Positions 47,185 through 55,824 of a DNA stretch of 64,000 bases are shown here, in pieces (position 1 is the first letter of the stretch; every line of letters begins with the position of its first letter). The notes beneath the pieces are model-generated. The model was not told the DNA's origin. It searched no databases and was given only the letters and a program-made list of their open reading frames with translations. The position numbers and the translations under genes were made by a program. The DNA is taken from contig NZ_JARUQR010000003.1 of the NCBI RefSeq assembly GCF_029767005.1, forward strand, positions 124,001-188,000, read 5' to 3'. This stretch comes from Thiomicrorhabdus sp. ZW0627 (GTDB lineage Bacteria; Pseudomonadota; Gammaproteobacteria; Thiomicrospirales; Thiomicrospiraceae).

Positions 47185-48395
47185 CGGCTTTCTCCTCCGG
47201 CATTTTGTGCCAAGCTGAAAATCAGGCAGGCGTTGTTGCCGCCGAAGCCGAACGAATTGCTCATGCAGTGACGGATTTCAGATTCGGTGGTTTCGATAAT
47301 CGGGTTCAGATTCAGTTCGGGATCGAGCGATTCCAGGTTCAGGTTCGGAAAGGCCAATTGGTTTTCCAACGCTAGTTGGCAGAATACGGCTTCGGTGATT
47401 CCGGCAGCTCCCAGCGTATGGCCGGTAAACCCTTTGGTGGAACTCAGCATCGGTTGGTTTTCGCCGAACAGATCGTTGACGGCGTGGGCTTCCGCAAGAT
47501 CGTTGCTTTGAGTCCCTGTGCCGTGCAGGTTCAGGTAATCGATTTCAGCGCTGTTCAGTTCGGCCATTTTCAGCGCGTCTTCCATGGCGATCTTGGCTCC
47601 AAGTCCTTGAGGATGCGGTGTGGAGATATGGTAAGCATCGCTGCTTTCGCCAAACCCGCTCAGTTGGATGTTTGATACGTTATTGTCAGACTTTTCCAAC
47701 AGCATGAAGCCACCCGCTTCGCCTATGTTGATGCCTTTGCGGTCGCAGTTCAGCGGTTTGACGATGTCCGGGTTGACGAGTCCGAGCGCATTGAAGCCGT
47801 GGATGGTGGTCAGACATAGAGTGTCCACACCGCCCACAATGACTGCGTCCACCAAACCGTGGTCGATCCAGCGGGAAGCCGAAGCGAATACCTTTGCACT
47901 CGAAGAGCAGGCGGTGGAGATGACGATTCTAGGACCGTAAATTTCCAAAGCATCCGCACAGAAGTCGGCCAATGAATTCATTCTGTGTGTGGTTTCGTAG
48001 TGGTAATCCGTTTCGAATTCCCCTTCCGCATTTTTATGCGGCCAGGCCTGTTCGGTTTCTAAAATACCGGAGGTACTGGTTCCGACGGCCAGTCCGATGC
48101 GGGTGGCACCGTATTTGTGCTTGGCTGCTTCTACCGCCTCGATAAAACCGTCGGATTGCAGTGCCAGCCACGCCAGTTGATTGTTGCGGCAATGATAATC
48201 CTGCAAGCTTTGGGGAAGTGCCACTTCGGTCACCCCCGAGACTTCGCCGTAAAAAGAATCCAGTCTGGGATTTAAAGAATCGATTGTGTTTTTTAAACCG
48301 GTCCGGTGTGCCTTCAAGGCGGAAAGGTGTGCACTTTTTCCATTGCCCATACTGCTGACAAGGGAGGAGGCTGTAATGTGAATCGGAAATTTCAT
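47181..48395 (-). CDS. Beta-ketoacyl-ACP synthase of the aryl-polyene cluster
   Basis: A 404-residue thiolase-fold condensing enzyme with a complete C-H-H triad: Cys163 in S-T-A-C-S-S-S, His291 in N-L-H-G-T-G-T and His326 in F-T-G-H-T-L-G-A. The G-F-G-G-N-N-A-C C-terminal loop is present. It catalyses malonyl-ACP condensation onto the aryl starter and, by analogy, works with the chain-length factor encoded next. Many APE clusters have a further KS; none is seen here, so this one may do the whole job or share with primary fatty-acid synthases. CAGGCCTG at 48043. Confidence 0.92.
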   Translation of the reverse strand: MKFPIHITASSLVSSMGNGKSAHLSALKAHRTGLKNTIDSLNPRLDSFYGEVSGVTEVALPQSLQDYHCRNNQLAWLALQSDGFIEAVEAAKHKYGATRIGLAVGTSTSGILETEQAWPHKNAEGEFETDYHYETTHRMNSLADFCADALEIYGPRIVISTACSSSAKVFASASRWIDHGLVDAVIVGGVDTLCLTTIHGFNALGLVNPDIVKPLNCDRKGINIGEAGGFMLLEKSDNNVSNIQLSGFGESSDAYHISTPHPQGLGAKIAMEDALKMAELNSAEIDYLNLHGTGTQSNDLAEAHAVNDLFGENQPMLSSTKGFTGHTLGAAGITEAVFCQLALENQLAFPNLNLESLDPELNLNPIIETTESEIRHCMSNSFGFGGNNACLIFSLAQNAGGESR

Positions 48396-48440
48396 GTTAC
48401 GGTGGTTACTGTCACTTGGTTCTATAAAGTTGAAGTTATT

Positions 48441-48965
48441 TTAAACGCTATTATTTCGATCGGGCGAATGTTGTGGCTTAAATTGCCAAATTGTTTTTAG
48501 GGATATTCGTGAAATCGCCATAACGAAATCCTGAATGGAACCGTGATCTTTATGAGGAAAGAGCTGTTTTCGAAGATAGAACTCCCCTAAGAACAGAACA
48601 GTCATACCAATAAAAGACAATGTGTCCAGGTGTTGTGTCAGTTGATTTTCCAGACAGGCCTGTTGAAAAAACAGGGAATCGATTTTGGCGAACAGAATCC
48701 ACGTCAGCAGCACGACCCACGCCCAGGTGACTTTTCGAGTGTAGTTCAGTTCCTCTTGTCCGATGGTTTTATCCATCAGAATGGCGTAACGGCTGATCAA
48801 TGGCGTGCTGTTCGGTAACAGGCTGCCGGCAAAGAGTCCGTAGACGATGACCAGAATCATGAGGGTTATGAGTTGCAACAGCCAGTTTAGCCAGCCGGAT
48901 GAAAAGTTCAGCAGTAGGAGTATCGAGAGAATGACCGTGCCGGAGACGAGTTGTTTTGTCGGCAT
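48441..48965 (-). CDS. COG4648-family membrane protein of aryl-polyene clusters
   Basis: A 174-residue protein with about five hydrophobic helices. The characteristic segment P-L-I-S-R-Y-A...Y-T-R-K-V-T-W-A-W and L-G-E-F-Y-L-R-K-Q-L-F-P-H matches the COG4648 proteins found in APE clusters, whose function is unknown. The start ATG 48965 overlaps the stop of the upstream OmpV-like gene (ATGA). CAGGCCTG at 48655. Confidence 0.8.
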   Translation of the reverse strand: MPTKQLVSGTVILSILLLLNFSSGWLNWLLQLITLMILVIVYGLFAGSLLPNSTPLISRYAILMDKTIGQEELNYTRKVTWAWVVLLTWILFAKIDSLFFQQACLENQLTQHLDTLSFIGMTVLFLGEFYLRKQLFPHKDHGSIQDFVMAISRISLKTIWQFKPQHSPDRNNSV

Positions 48966-49807
48966 CACTCCAGTCCTTTGACCGTTTCTTTTGAGGTATA
49001 GAAATTCCAGGTGACCACCAGACCGAAAGTCTCCGAGCGCCAGGTTTCCATTAAGGGACTGTCTTCATAAACGGCATTGTGCATATCTTTTAGTCTGTAG
49101 AAACCGCCAACCCAAAAGTCGTCGATGTGCCAGTTCATTCCCAACGTATAGGTGAAACCGGACAGACCTCCCTGCGCTTTGTAAGCAGGGCGGGTGGTGG
49201 TGGCTTCTGCTTCGGAAACACCATAGAAGTAATCATGGAACCGGTCGGTGCCGAAATTCGCGGCGGCGCCGAAAGTGAGTTTCAGTCTTTGACGTTTGGT
49301 GAAGTTCTGGCGGTAGTAATAGTAGATCCCGGGATCGGTCACCCAGCCCTCTTCATGTATCGAGCGAAAGTCGGAAGCGATGACCCAGCGTACAGGCAGC
49401 TCGAATTGAACGTCATTCAGTTCATGGCTGTAGAGGCGGTAACTTACGACCGGACCAAGGCCTATGGAGGCGTCCAGGTCGTCCATCCCTTCCCGGAGCC
49501 GGTTGTCTTTGCTGGAAACCGGTACGGAACCGGTGGCACTCAGGTCTAGTGTCAAACGTCCGGAACGGAATAGTGGTTTAGTGACCTCTTTCTGTTCAAT
49601 CGAAAACTCTTCGCCACGATAAGTGATGTACGGAAAAGGCAAAATCAGGTTGTTCTGTTCTTTCGAGCCGGGATAGTCCGGATAGGACAGTAATGACGGC
49701 CCCAACCCAAATTCCCATTTTGGGAGGTTTTGTGTCTGCTCTTCGGCGAAACAGGATGTGGAACCGGCGATCAGGAATAAAGCCAGAATTCTCGTAAATA
49801 CATACAT
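48965..49807 (-). CDS. MipA/OmpV-family outer membrane protein
   Basis: A 280-residue protein with a signal peptide (cleavage near C-F-A-E) and a beta-barrel typical of the MipA/OmpV family: W-E-F-G-L-G, S-Y-P-D-Y-P-G-S, L-P-F-P-Y-I-T-Y-R-G-E and R-E-G-M-D-D-L-D. It ends V-V-T-W-N-F-Y. First gene of the APE minus arm and coupled to the COG4648 gene, so it may place or export the polyene lipid at the outer membrane; that role is inferred only from position. Confidence 0.85.
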   Translation of the reverse strand: MYVFTRILALFLIAGSTSCFAEEQTQNLPKWEFGLGPSLLSYPDYPGSKEQNNLILPFPYITYRGEEFSIEQKEVTKPLFRSGRLTLDLSATGSVPVSSKDNRLREGMDDLDASIGLGPVVSYRLYSHELNDVQFELPVRWVIASDFRSIHEEGWVTDPGIYYYYRQNFTKRQRLKLTFGAAANFGTDRFHDYFYGVSEAEATTTRPAYKAQGGLSGFTYTLGMNWHIDDFWVGGFYRLKDMHNAVYEDSPLMETWRSETFGLVVTWNFYTSKETVKGLE

Positions 49808-50000
49808 TGAAGGTGAACCTTTAATCGATGCGATTATCTTAGCGTGTTTTGTTTCGATTGAATACGCGTCTGTTTCTCATTGTGCCATTCTTTAGGTTTT
49901 TCCTGCCTTGGCTATGTTGAATAAATTTCATCGCTGTCAGTGCATTCCTAGATCGTATTCTGATGCCGAATAAGCAGGCCTGCCCAAAAAACTCTTTGTT

Positions 50001-50018
50001 CTTTTTATGAATAAAAAG
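50001..50018. promoter_or_regulatory. Inverted repeat in the promoter region of the purU-mgd operon
   Basis: Arms CTTTTTAT and ATAAAAAG with a 2-bp spacer, 63 bases before the purU ATG. A TATTAT (50045-50050) with TTCCAA 17 bases upstream is a possible promoter, placing the repeat just upstream of the -35 region. It could be an operator of this operon. The XRE-cupin protein at 62.7 kb is one candidate ligand among many. Confidence 0.35.
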
Positions 50019-50080
50019 TTCTTCCAAAGAATTTTGAATGCTGATATTATGTGTAAACAAAGTTTCTTGGAGAGAAATAA

Positions 50081-50932
50081 ATGCGAACAGGTTCTTATGT
50101 TTTGACCATTTCTTGTCCCGATAAAATCGGGATTGTGGCCAAGGTTTCAAAGTTTTTGGCAGATCGCGATTGCCTGATCACTGAGGCGAACCATCATGCG
50201 GATGCGGCGTTGGGGTGGTTCTTTATGCGCAACGAGATTGCCGATATTCATATGGACGAGTCCCAGTTCGAAAAAGAGTTTTCAGTGATTGCCGAAGAGT
50301 TTGAAATGGAATGGAAGCTGACCTCTCCGAAACGCAAGAAACGGGTTCTGATTATGGTGAGCAAGCAGGACCATTGTTTGGCTGACTTGCTGTACCGTTG
50401 GAAAAGCGGCGAGATCGATTACGAAATTCCGGCCGTGATCTCCAACCACTCCGATCTTAAGGATTTCGTCGAGTGGCACGGTATTCCGTACCACCATATT
50501 CCGGTGACACCGAACAACAAACCTCAGGTGTTTGCGGAGATCAATCGCTGGATTGAGCACTACCAAGTGGACACCATCGTTCTGGCGCGTTACATGCAGA
50601 TTATCCCGCCTGACCTGTGCGACAAATATCCGGGACAGATCATCAACATCCATCACAGTTTCCTACCTTCCTTTATCGGTGCCAAACCATACCATCAGGC
50701 TTATGAGCGTGGTGTGAAATTGATTGGGGCGACCTGTCATTATGTGACCAAGGATTTGGATGCCGGGCCGATTATCGAACAGGATGTCAGCCGCGTCAGT
50801 CACAGCGAGTCCGCCGAAGAGATGGTGGTGCTAGGGAAAGACGTCGAGAAGAACGTTCTGGCCCGCGGGCTGAAATATCACCTTGAAGACCGCGTTTTGG
50901 TACACGGCAACAAGACCATTGTGTTTGCGTAA
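50081..50932 (+). CDS. purU: Formyltetrahydrofolate deformylase PurU
   Basis: A 283-residue enzyme hydrolysing 10-formyl-THF to THF and formate. The N-terminal ACT domain (S-C-P-D-K-I-G-I-V-A-K-V) is followed by a formyltransferase fold with N-H/H-H-S-F-L-P-S-F-I-G and the catalytic Asp in D-L-D-A-G-P-I-I. It heads the N-methylglutamate operon, 12 bases before mgdA. N-methylglutamate dehydrogenase delivers the methyl carbon to THF, so PurU can release it as formate and regenerate THF. GGAG lies before ATG. Confidence 0.95.
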   Translation: MRTGSYVLTISCPDKIGIVAKVSKFLADRDCLITEANHHADAALGWFFMRNEIADIHMDESQFEKEFSVIAEEFEMEWKLTSPKRKKRVLIMVSKQDHCLADLLYRWKSGEIDYEIPAVISNHSDLKDFVEWHGIPYHHIPVTPNNKPQVFAEINRWIEHYQVDTIVLARYMQIIPPDLCDKYPGQIINIHHSFLPSFIGAKPYHQAYERGVKLIGATCHYVTKDLDAGPIIEQDVSRVSHSESAEEMVVLGKDVEKNVLARGLKYHLEDRVLVHGNKTIVFA

Positions 50933-50944
50933 GGAGCGATCGAG

Positions 50945-52186
50945 ATGCCTTTGAGATTGTTGAAATATGCTTGGAAGAAGCCGGAAGAGGAACCTCGCTT
51001 CTTCCCCGACGAAAAGCCGTTGAAGAAGGCATATGATGTCGTCATTATCGGTGGCGGCGGCCACGGTATGGCGTGCGCCTATTACCTTGCAAAAGAGCAC
51101 GGCATCACCAATGTCGCCGTACTGGAGCAGGGTTACATCGGCGGCGGAAACACCGGCCGAAACACCACCATTGTCCGTTCCAATTATCTGACGGCAGAAG
51201 GGGTCAAGTTCTACGATCAGAGTGTGAAACTGTTTGAAGACCTGAGTGATGAATTTGACCTGAATATTTTCTATTCCACCCGCGGACATTTCACTCTGGC
51301 ACACACTGACAGTGCGATGCGCACCATGCGCTGGCGTGCCGAGGTCAACAAGCATTACGGCATCGACAGTGAAGTGGTGGATGTCGAAACCATCAAGAAA
51401 GACATTCCTTATATGGACGTTCAGTGTAACGGTCAACATCCGGTCATGGGGGCGCTTTACCATGCGCCTGGATCGGTGGCGAGACACGATGCGGTGGCCT
51501 GGGGTTATGCCCGCGGCGCGCAGATGCGCGGTGTTGAGATTCACCAGAAAACCCAGGTGACGGAAATCAAAACCCAGGACGGTAAAGTGAAAGGTGTGCA
51601 GACCAATCGCGGGTTCATTGAGGCGTCTAAAGTGATCTCGATGGTCGCGGGATCGACACCGAGAATCACCAAGATGGTCGACATGCAGACACCGATTGAA
51701 GTCTTTCCTTTGCAGGCTTGCGTGACCGAACCGGTGAAGCCGTTTATGAACACCATTGTCGTATCAGGCAGCTTACACGTTTATGTCAGCCAGTCATCGC
51801 GCGGCGAACTGGTCATGGGGGCGTCGGTCGATCCGGCCGAATTGCACTCTACCCGTTCAACTTTGGATTTTGTCGAAGGTCTGACCGACCAGATGATGGA
51901 TCTGTTCCCGTTCACCAGCCGTTTGAAGATTATGCGCCAGTGGGCCGGGATGAGCGACATCACGCCGGATTTTGCGCCGATCATGGGCAAGACCGATCTG
52001 GAAGGGTTTTATCTGGATGCCGGTTGGGGAACCTGGGGGTTCAAGGCCACTCCGGTCAGCGGAAAAACCATGGCGTATACGGTTGCCAATGACCGCGATC
52101 ACGACTTGATCAAACCATTCAGCCTTTCGAGGTTCGAGGAGTTTGCTCTGGTTGGTGAAAAAGGCGCCGCATCGGTCGGTCATTAG
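50945..52186 (+). CDS. mgdA: N-methylglutamate dehydrogenase subunit A (sarcosine oxidase beta-like)
   Basis: A 413-residue flavoprotein with V-V-I-I-G-G-G-G-H-G-M-A near residue 36, the G-G-G-N-T-G-R-N-T-T-I-V-R-S-N-Y loop and C-terminal W-G-T-W-G-F-K-A-T-P. It resembles the beta subunit of heterotetrameric sarcosine oxidase, which holds the substrate site and FAD/FMN. Identification as N-methylglutamate dehydrogenase rests on the complete gmaS-mgsABC set in the same operon. Confidence 0.92.
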   Translation: MPLRLLKYAWKKPEEEPRFFPDEKPLKKAYDVVIIGGGGHGMACAYYLAKEHGITNVAVLEQGYIGGGNTGRNTTIVRSNYLTAEGVKFYDQSVKLFEDLSDEFDLNIFYSTRGHFTLAHTDSAMRTMRWRAEVNKHYGIDSEVVDVETIKKDIPYMDVQCNGQHPVMGALYHAPGSVARHDAVAWGYARGAQMRGVEIHQKTQVTEIKTQDGKVKGVQTNRGFIEASKVISMVAGSTPRITKMVDMQTPIEVFPLQACVTEPVKPFMNTIVVSGSLHVYVSQSSRGELVMGASVDPAELHSTRSTLDFVEGLTDQMMDLFPFTSRLKIMRQWAGMSDITPDFAPIMGKTDLEGFYLDAGWGTWGFKATPVSGKTMAYTVANDRDHDLIKPFSLSRFEEFALVGEKGAASVGH

Positions 52187-52197
52187 GAGGGGATTGC

Positions 52198-52467
52198 ATG
52201 AAATTTGTCACTTGTCCGCATATCGGCAAACGAGCGTTGAGCGAATTCACCTATGGTGGCGAATTGCGCGTCGAGCCGGATATCGAAACCGTCTCCGACA
52301 AACAGTGGACGGATTATGTGTTCCATCGCCACAGTGAGCCGAAAACCCAGCAGGAGTGGTGGTACCACCGTCCGACCGGCATGTGGTTCATCTTTACCAG
52401 AAACACGCTGACCGATCTGATCAGTCAGGTTAAAGTCGCAAGCAGAGGGGCTTTACATGAAGCTTAG
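52198..52467 (+). CDS. mgdB: N-methylglutamate dehydrogenase subunit B (sarcosine oxidase delta-like), reduced Cys content
   Basis: An 89-residue delta-type subunit: E-F-T-Y-G-G-E-L near residue 16, W-T-D-Y-V-F, W-W-Y-H-R-P and F-T-R-N-T-L-T. Sarcosine oxidase delta subunits usually bind zinc through C-P-x-C-G and a later H-x3-C; here the first motif reads C-P-H-I-G and the later Cys is absent (H-R-P-T-G-M-W-F), so the zinc site looks lost or altered. A strong AGGAGGGG precedes the ATG; overlaps mgdC by 11 bases. Confidence 0.9.
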   Translation: MKFVTCPHIGKRALSEFTYGGELRVEPDIETVSDKQWTDYVFHRHSEPKTQQEWWYHRPTGMWFIFTRNTLTDLISQVKVASRGALHEA

Positions 52468-55351
52468 ATTGTCGCCACAGCCATATGAATGGCTTGACCG
52501 CAAACAGATCATCGAATTTGAATTCGAGGGTGAGGTCTACGAGGGATTCAAGGGTGACGTGATCAGTGCGGCTTTATGGGCCAATGGCGTGAAAACGCTC
52601 GGCAGAAGCTTCAAGTATCACCGCAGAAGAGGCCTGTTGAGTTTAGCGAACCACGATATCAACGCCTTGTTCCAGTCAAAAGATTATCCGAACATCCGTG
52701 GCGACGTCACTCCGATTGAAGATTACATGAGCGTCCGTGCCGTCAATACGTTCGGTTCTTTGAAGCATGACAAGGGAACCCTGGTCGAATGGATCGGCAA
52801 GTTCCTGCCCGTCGGATTCTACTACAAGGCGTTCTATTCACCGAAGTTTCTGTTCCCGAAATGGGAGTCTCTAATTCGTACCATGGCGGGATTGGGAACG
52901 GTCGATACCGACTGGACCGAAGAGCGTAAACCAAAGCGTTACCTGCATTGCGACGTGGCCGTGATCGGTGCCGGTCCGTCCGGTATGGCGGCAGCGTTGA
53001 AGGCGGCTGAACAGGGTGTGGACGTTTGTCTGATCGATGAGAATCCGGTTATCGGCGGTTCATTGGATTACCAATTTGCCAACGAGCCGGATTTGGGTGC
53101 AGAGCGTAAACGTCTCAAGAAAGGCATCGCTTCCCACCCTAAAATTCAGGTCATATCGTCTGCATACGTGGCCGGATATTACGGTGACCATTGGCTAGCG
53201 GTGAATACCCCGCAAGGGTTGATTAAAGTCTCAGCACAAGCGGTTGTTGTGGCGACCGGTGTGTTCGAACAGCCTGCGGTATTCCGGAACAACGACCTTC
53301 CCGGTGTGATGAACGCCAGTGCCGCACAACGTCTGATCAGCCGCTATGCGGTGAAGCCTTGTAATACAGCGGTGGTGTTGACGGCCAATGCCGAAGGCTA
53401 TCGTGCCGCTCTGGATATGAAGAAGGCGGGCATTGAAGTCAAAGCGATTCTTGATACCGGAGAACGCCATTGCCGTTGTGTGCAAGAAGCCGAAAAAAAC
53501 GGACTGGTGATCTATCACAACGCCGAGATGGTTGAGGCAACCGGAAAGCAGTCACTACAAGGCATCGTATTTAGGGAAAGCGGCCATGAAAGAGCTTTGG
53601 AGTGCGATGGCTTGTTGATGAGTGTCGGCTGGGCTCCGGCAGGTGCACCAATCTATCAGGCCGGCGGAAAGTTTTCTTACGATGAAAGGCTTGAACAGCT
53701 TTTACCAAGTCAGTTGCCGGACGGCGTTTTCGCCTGCGGACGGATCAACGGGGTGTTTGATATCGAACATCGTATCCAAGACGGCGAGCAGGCCGGTTTG
53801 AATGCTGCACTGTATGCATCGGACGAGCCGGTACCTGATTCGATGGATTTGCGAGCGACACAGGCGCACTCGCACCCGTACCCGATCTGGGAGCATGAGA
53901 AAGGTAAGAATTTTGTCGATTTCGACGAAGATTTGCAGCTTAAAGATTTGAAGGGCGCCATCGCCCAAGGGTTCGATAACATCGAACTGATGAAGCGTTT
54001 CTCCACCATCGGTATGGGACCGAGCCAGGGGAAACACAGCAATATGAATGGTATCCGCATACTGGCAAAAGCGCGCGGTCAGTCAATCGACGAAACCGGA
54101 TCGACCACCGCACGCCCGATGTTCCACCCGACGCCGGTATCGCATTTGGCGGGCATGCGTTTCAGACCGGAACGGTTGACGGCGATGCATACGTTCCATC
54201 AGCGTTATCAGGCTAAATTCATGGAAGCGGGTCCGTGGCTGAGACCGGAATACTACCGAACAGGCCTGCCGAGAAAGATGTGTATCGAATCCGAAGTCAA
54301 TTCGGTGAGAACCTCTGCGGGATTGATTGACGTGTCTACGCTGGGCAAGTTGGAGGTGTTCGGTAAGGATGCGGCGGAATTAATGGACCGTCTCTATACC
54401 ATGCGTATGTCGAACATGAAAGTGGGCGCAAGCCGTTATGCCTTGATGGTCGATGATTCCGGCGTGGTGATCGATGACGGTGTCGCGATCCGCTACAGCG
54501 AAGAACATTTTTATGTAACCACAACGACAACCAGTTCCGACAATGCTTACCGAATGATTCAGAAGAAAGTCATCGAATGGGGCTTGAGTGTAACGGTTCT
54601 AAACCGTACCGGACAGTTGGCGGCGATGAATCTGGCCGGGCCGAACAGCCGCAAGATTTTGGCGAAATTGACCGATCTGGATTTGAGCAGTGAGGCGTTC
54701 CCTTATCTGGCGATGCGCCAGGCGACGGTTGCCGGTTATCCGGTCACGTTGATTCGCGTTGGTTTCGTTGGGGAATTGGGGTATGAGATTCACGTCGACT
54801 CCGCTTACGGTTTGCGGGTGTGGGAAGCGATCATGAAAGCCGGCGAAGCTTTCACAATCAAGCCTTTCGGTGTCGAGGCCCAGCGTCTGTTGCGTTTGGA
54901 GAAAGGGCACATCATCGTCGGTCAGGATACCGACGGCCTGACCAATCCGTATGAAGCGGATATGGGTTGGGCGGTTCATCTGAAGAAGCCGTATTTCATC
55001 GGTAAGCCGAGTCTCGCGAAATTGAAAGAGATGCAGTCGCGTACTCTGGTCGGATTCGAATTTCTTTCGGTGCAGGCGGAAGACGTGCCTTTGGAATCGA
55101 ATCTGGTCATCGAAGACGGTGAAATGGCGGGCCGCATCACCAGTATCGGTTATAGCCCGGTGCTTGGTAAGCACATCGGCTTGGCGATGGTGGACGTCGC
55201 GCTGAAGGAAGTTGGAACGTCGCTTCAAATCCGTTTGAGCAACGGCAGAATGGTGAAGGCCAAAGTGGTCGAAACGCCATTCTATGATCCGCAAGGTTTG
55301 TTACAAATACCACAAGATCCAGAAGAATTGTCGCAGGAGAGTGTCGCATGA
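52457..55351 (+). CDS. mgdC: N-methylglutamate dehydrogenase subunit C (sarcosine oxidase alpha-like)
   Basis: A 964-residue large subunit. Domains in order: an N-terminal ferredoxin-like domain (1-100, D-V-I-S-A-A-L-W-A-N-G), a dinucleotide-binding domain starting V-I-G-A-G-P-S-G-M-A-A-A near 170, a second nucleotide-binding half (V-V-V-A-T-G-V-F-E-Q-P), and a C-terminal GcvT-like tetrahydrofolate-binding domain (about 580-950; Y-E-A-D-M-G-W-A-V-H-L-K-K-P-Y-F-I-G-K). The last explains transfer of the oxidised methyl group to THF and the link to PurU. Stop overlaps the mgdD start by 4 bases. CAGGCCTG at 54261. Confidence 0.93.
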   Translation: MKLRLSPQPYEWLDRKQIIEFEFEGEVYEGFKGDVISAALWANGVKTLGRSFKYHRRRGLLSLANHDINALFQSKDYPNIRGDVTPIEDYMSVRAVNTFGSLKHDKGTLVEWIGKFLPVGFYYKAFYSPKFLFPKWESLIRTMAGLGTVDTDWTEERKPKRYLHCDVAVIGAGPSGMAAALKAAEQGVDVCLIDENPVIGGSLDYQFANEPDLGAERKRLKKGIASHPKIQVISSAYVAGYYGDHWLAVNTPQGLIKVSAQAVVVATGVFEQPAVFRNNDLPGVMNASAAQRLISRYAVKPCNTAVVLTANAEGYRAALDMKKAGIEVKAILDTGERHCRCVQEAEKNGLVIYHNAEMVEATGKQSLQGIVFRESGHERALECDGLLMSVGWAPAGAPIYQAGGKFSYDERLEQLLPSQLPDGVFACGRINGVFDIEHRIQDGEQAGLNAALYASDEPVPDSMDLRATQAHSHPYPIWEHEKGKNFVDFDEDLQLKDLKGAIAQGFDNIELMKRFSTIGMGPSQGKHSNMNGIRILAKARGQSIDETGSTTARPMFHPTPVSHLAGMRFRPERLTAMHTFHQRYQAKFMEAGPWLRPEYYRTGLPRKMCIESEVNSVRTSAGLIDVSTLGKLEVFGKDAAELMDRLYTMRMSNMKVGASRYALMVDDSGVVIDDGVAIRYSEEHFYVTTTTTSSDNAYRMIQKKVIEWGLSVTVLNRTGQLAAMNLAGPNSRKILAKLTDLDLSSEAFPYLAMRQATVAGYPVTLIRVGFVGELGYEIHVDSAYGLRVWEAIMKAGEAFTIKPFGVEAQRLLRLEKGHIIVGQDTDGLTNPYEADMGWAVHLKKPYFIGKPSLAKLKEMQSRTLVGFEFLSVQAEDVPLESNLVIEDGEMAGRITSIGYSPVLGKHIGLAMVDVALKEVGTSLQIRLSNGRMVKAKVVETPFYDPQGLLQIPQDPEELSQESVA

Positions 55352-55821
55352 GCTTGGCCTTGAGATTGAAAAGTTCTGAAAACCTGTTGCACCTTAGAGG
55401 TGCGAATCTGTACGAAGTGTTGGCACGTTTTGAGGCGTCGGATCTGGAAATGTTTCGCTATAAAAATTTAGCGAAAGATCAATTTATTGCAAAACTCGGA
55501 ATGGAAGAACTGTTGATCTGTTCCGAAATCGACCTGTCGGACTCGCTTGAGTCGGGTCAATACGCATTCCAAAGAGGGGATGCCATGTTTGAGCTGTCGG
55601 GAGACTGGAAGGCACTGATGTCGGAGGTATGTATCTACGATTTCAGACAGAGTCGTCCGGGCGATTTCCTGATGGCTTCAGTGGCCGGTGTGTCGGTCTG
55701 GATGTTGCTACCTGAAGCGGATGAACCGCTGATTTTGGGTTGCGATCCAACTTACGGCCATTACTTGTTGAGTACGCTGCAACGACAGCTGGAAGAATCC
55801 CCTTTTTTAAATATGGAGTGA
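55348..55821 (+). CDS. mgdD: N-methylglutamate dehydrogenase subunit D (sarcosine oxidase gamma-like)
   Basis: A 157-residue gamma-type subunit. Conserved outline includes W-K-A-L-M-S-E-V-C-I-Y-D and R-P-G-D-F-L-M-A-S-V-A-G-V-S-V-W-M-L, reminiscent of the GcvT-related gamma subunit fold. Sequence conservation in this subunit is weak, so assignment leans on its place as the fourth gene of the mgd set, coupled to mgdC by an ATGA overlap. Confidence 0.85.
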   Translation: MSLALRLKSSENLLHLRGANLYEVLARFEASDLEMFRYKNLAKDQFIAKLGMEELLICSEIDLSDSLESGQYAFQRGDAMFELSGDWKALMSEVCIYDFRQSRPGDFLMASVAGVSVWMLLPEADEPLILGCDPTYGHYLLSTLQRQLEESPFLNME

Positions 55822-55824
55822 ACA

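Noticed and set aside
50945-55821. Sarcosine oxidase for glycine betaine breakdown
   Set aside because: Subunit families are shared, but gmaS and all three mgs genes in the same operon point to N-methylglutamate dehydrogenase.
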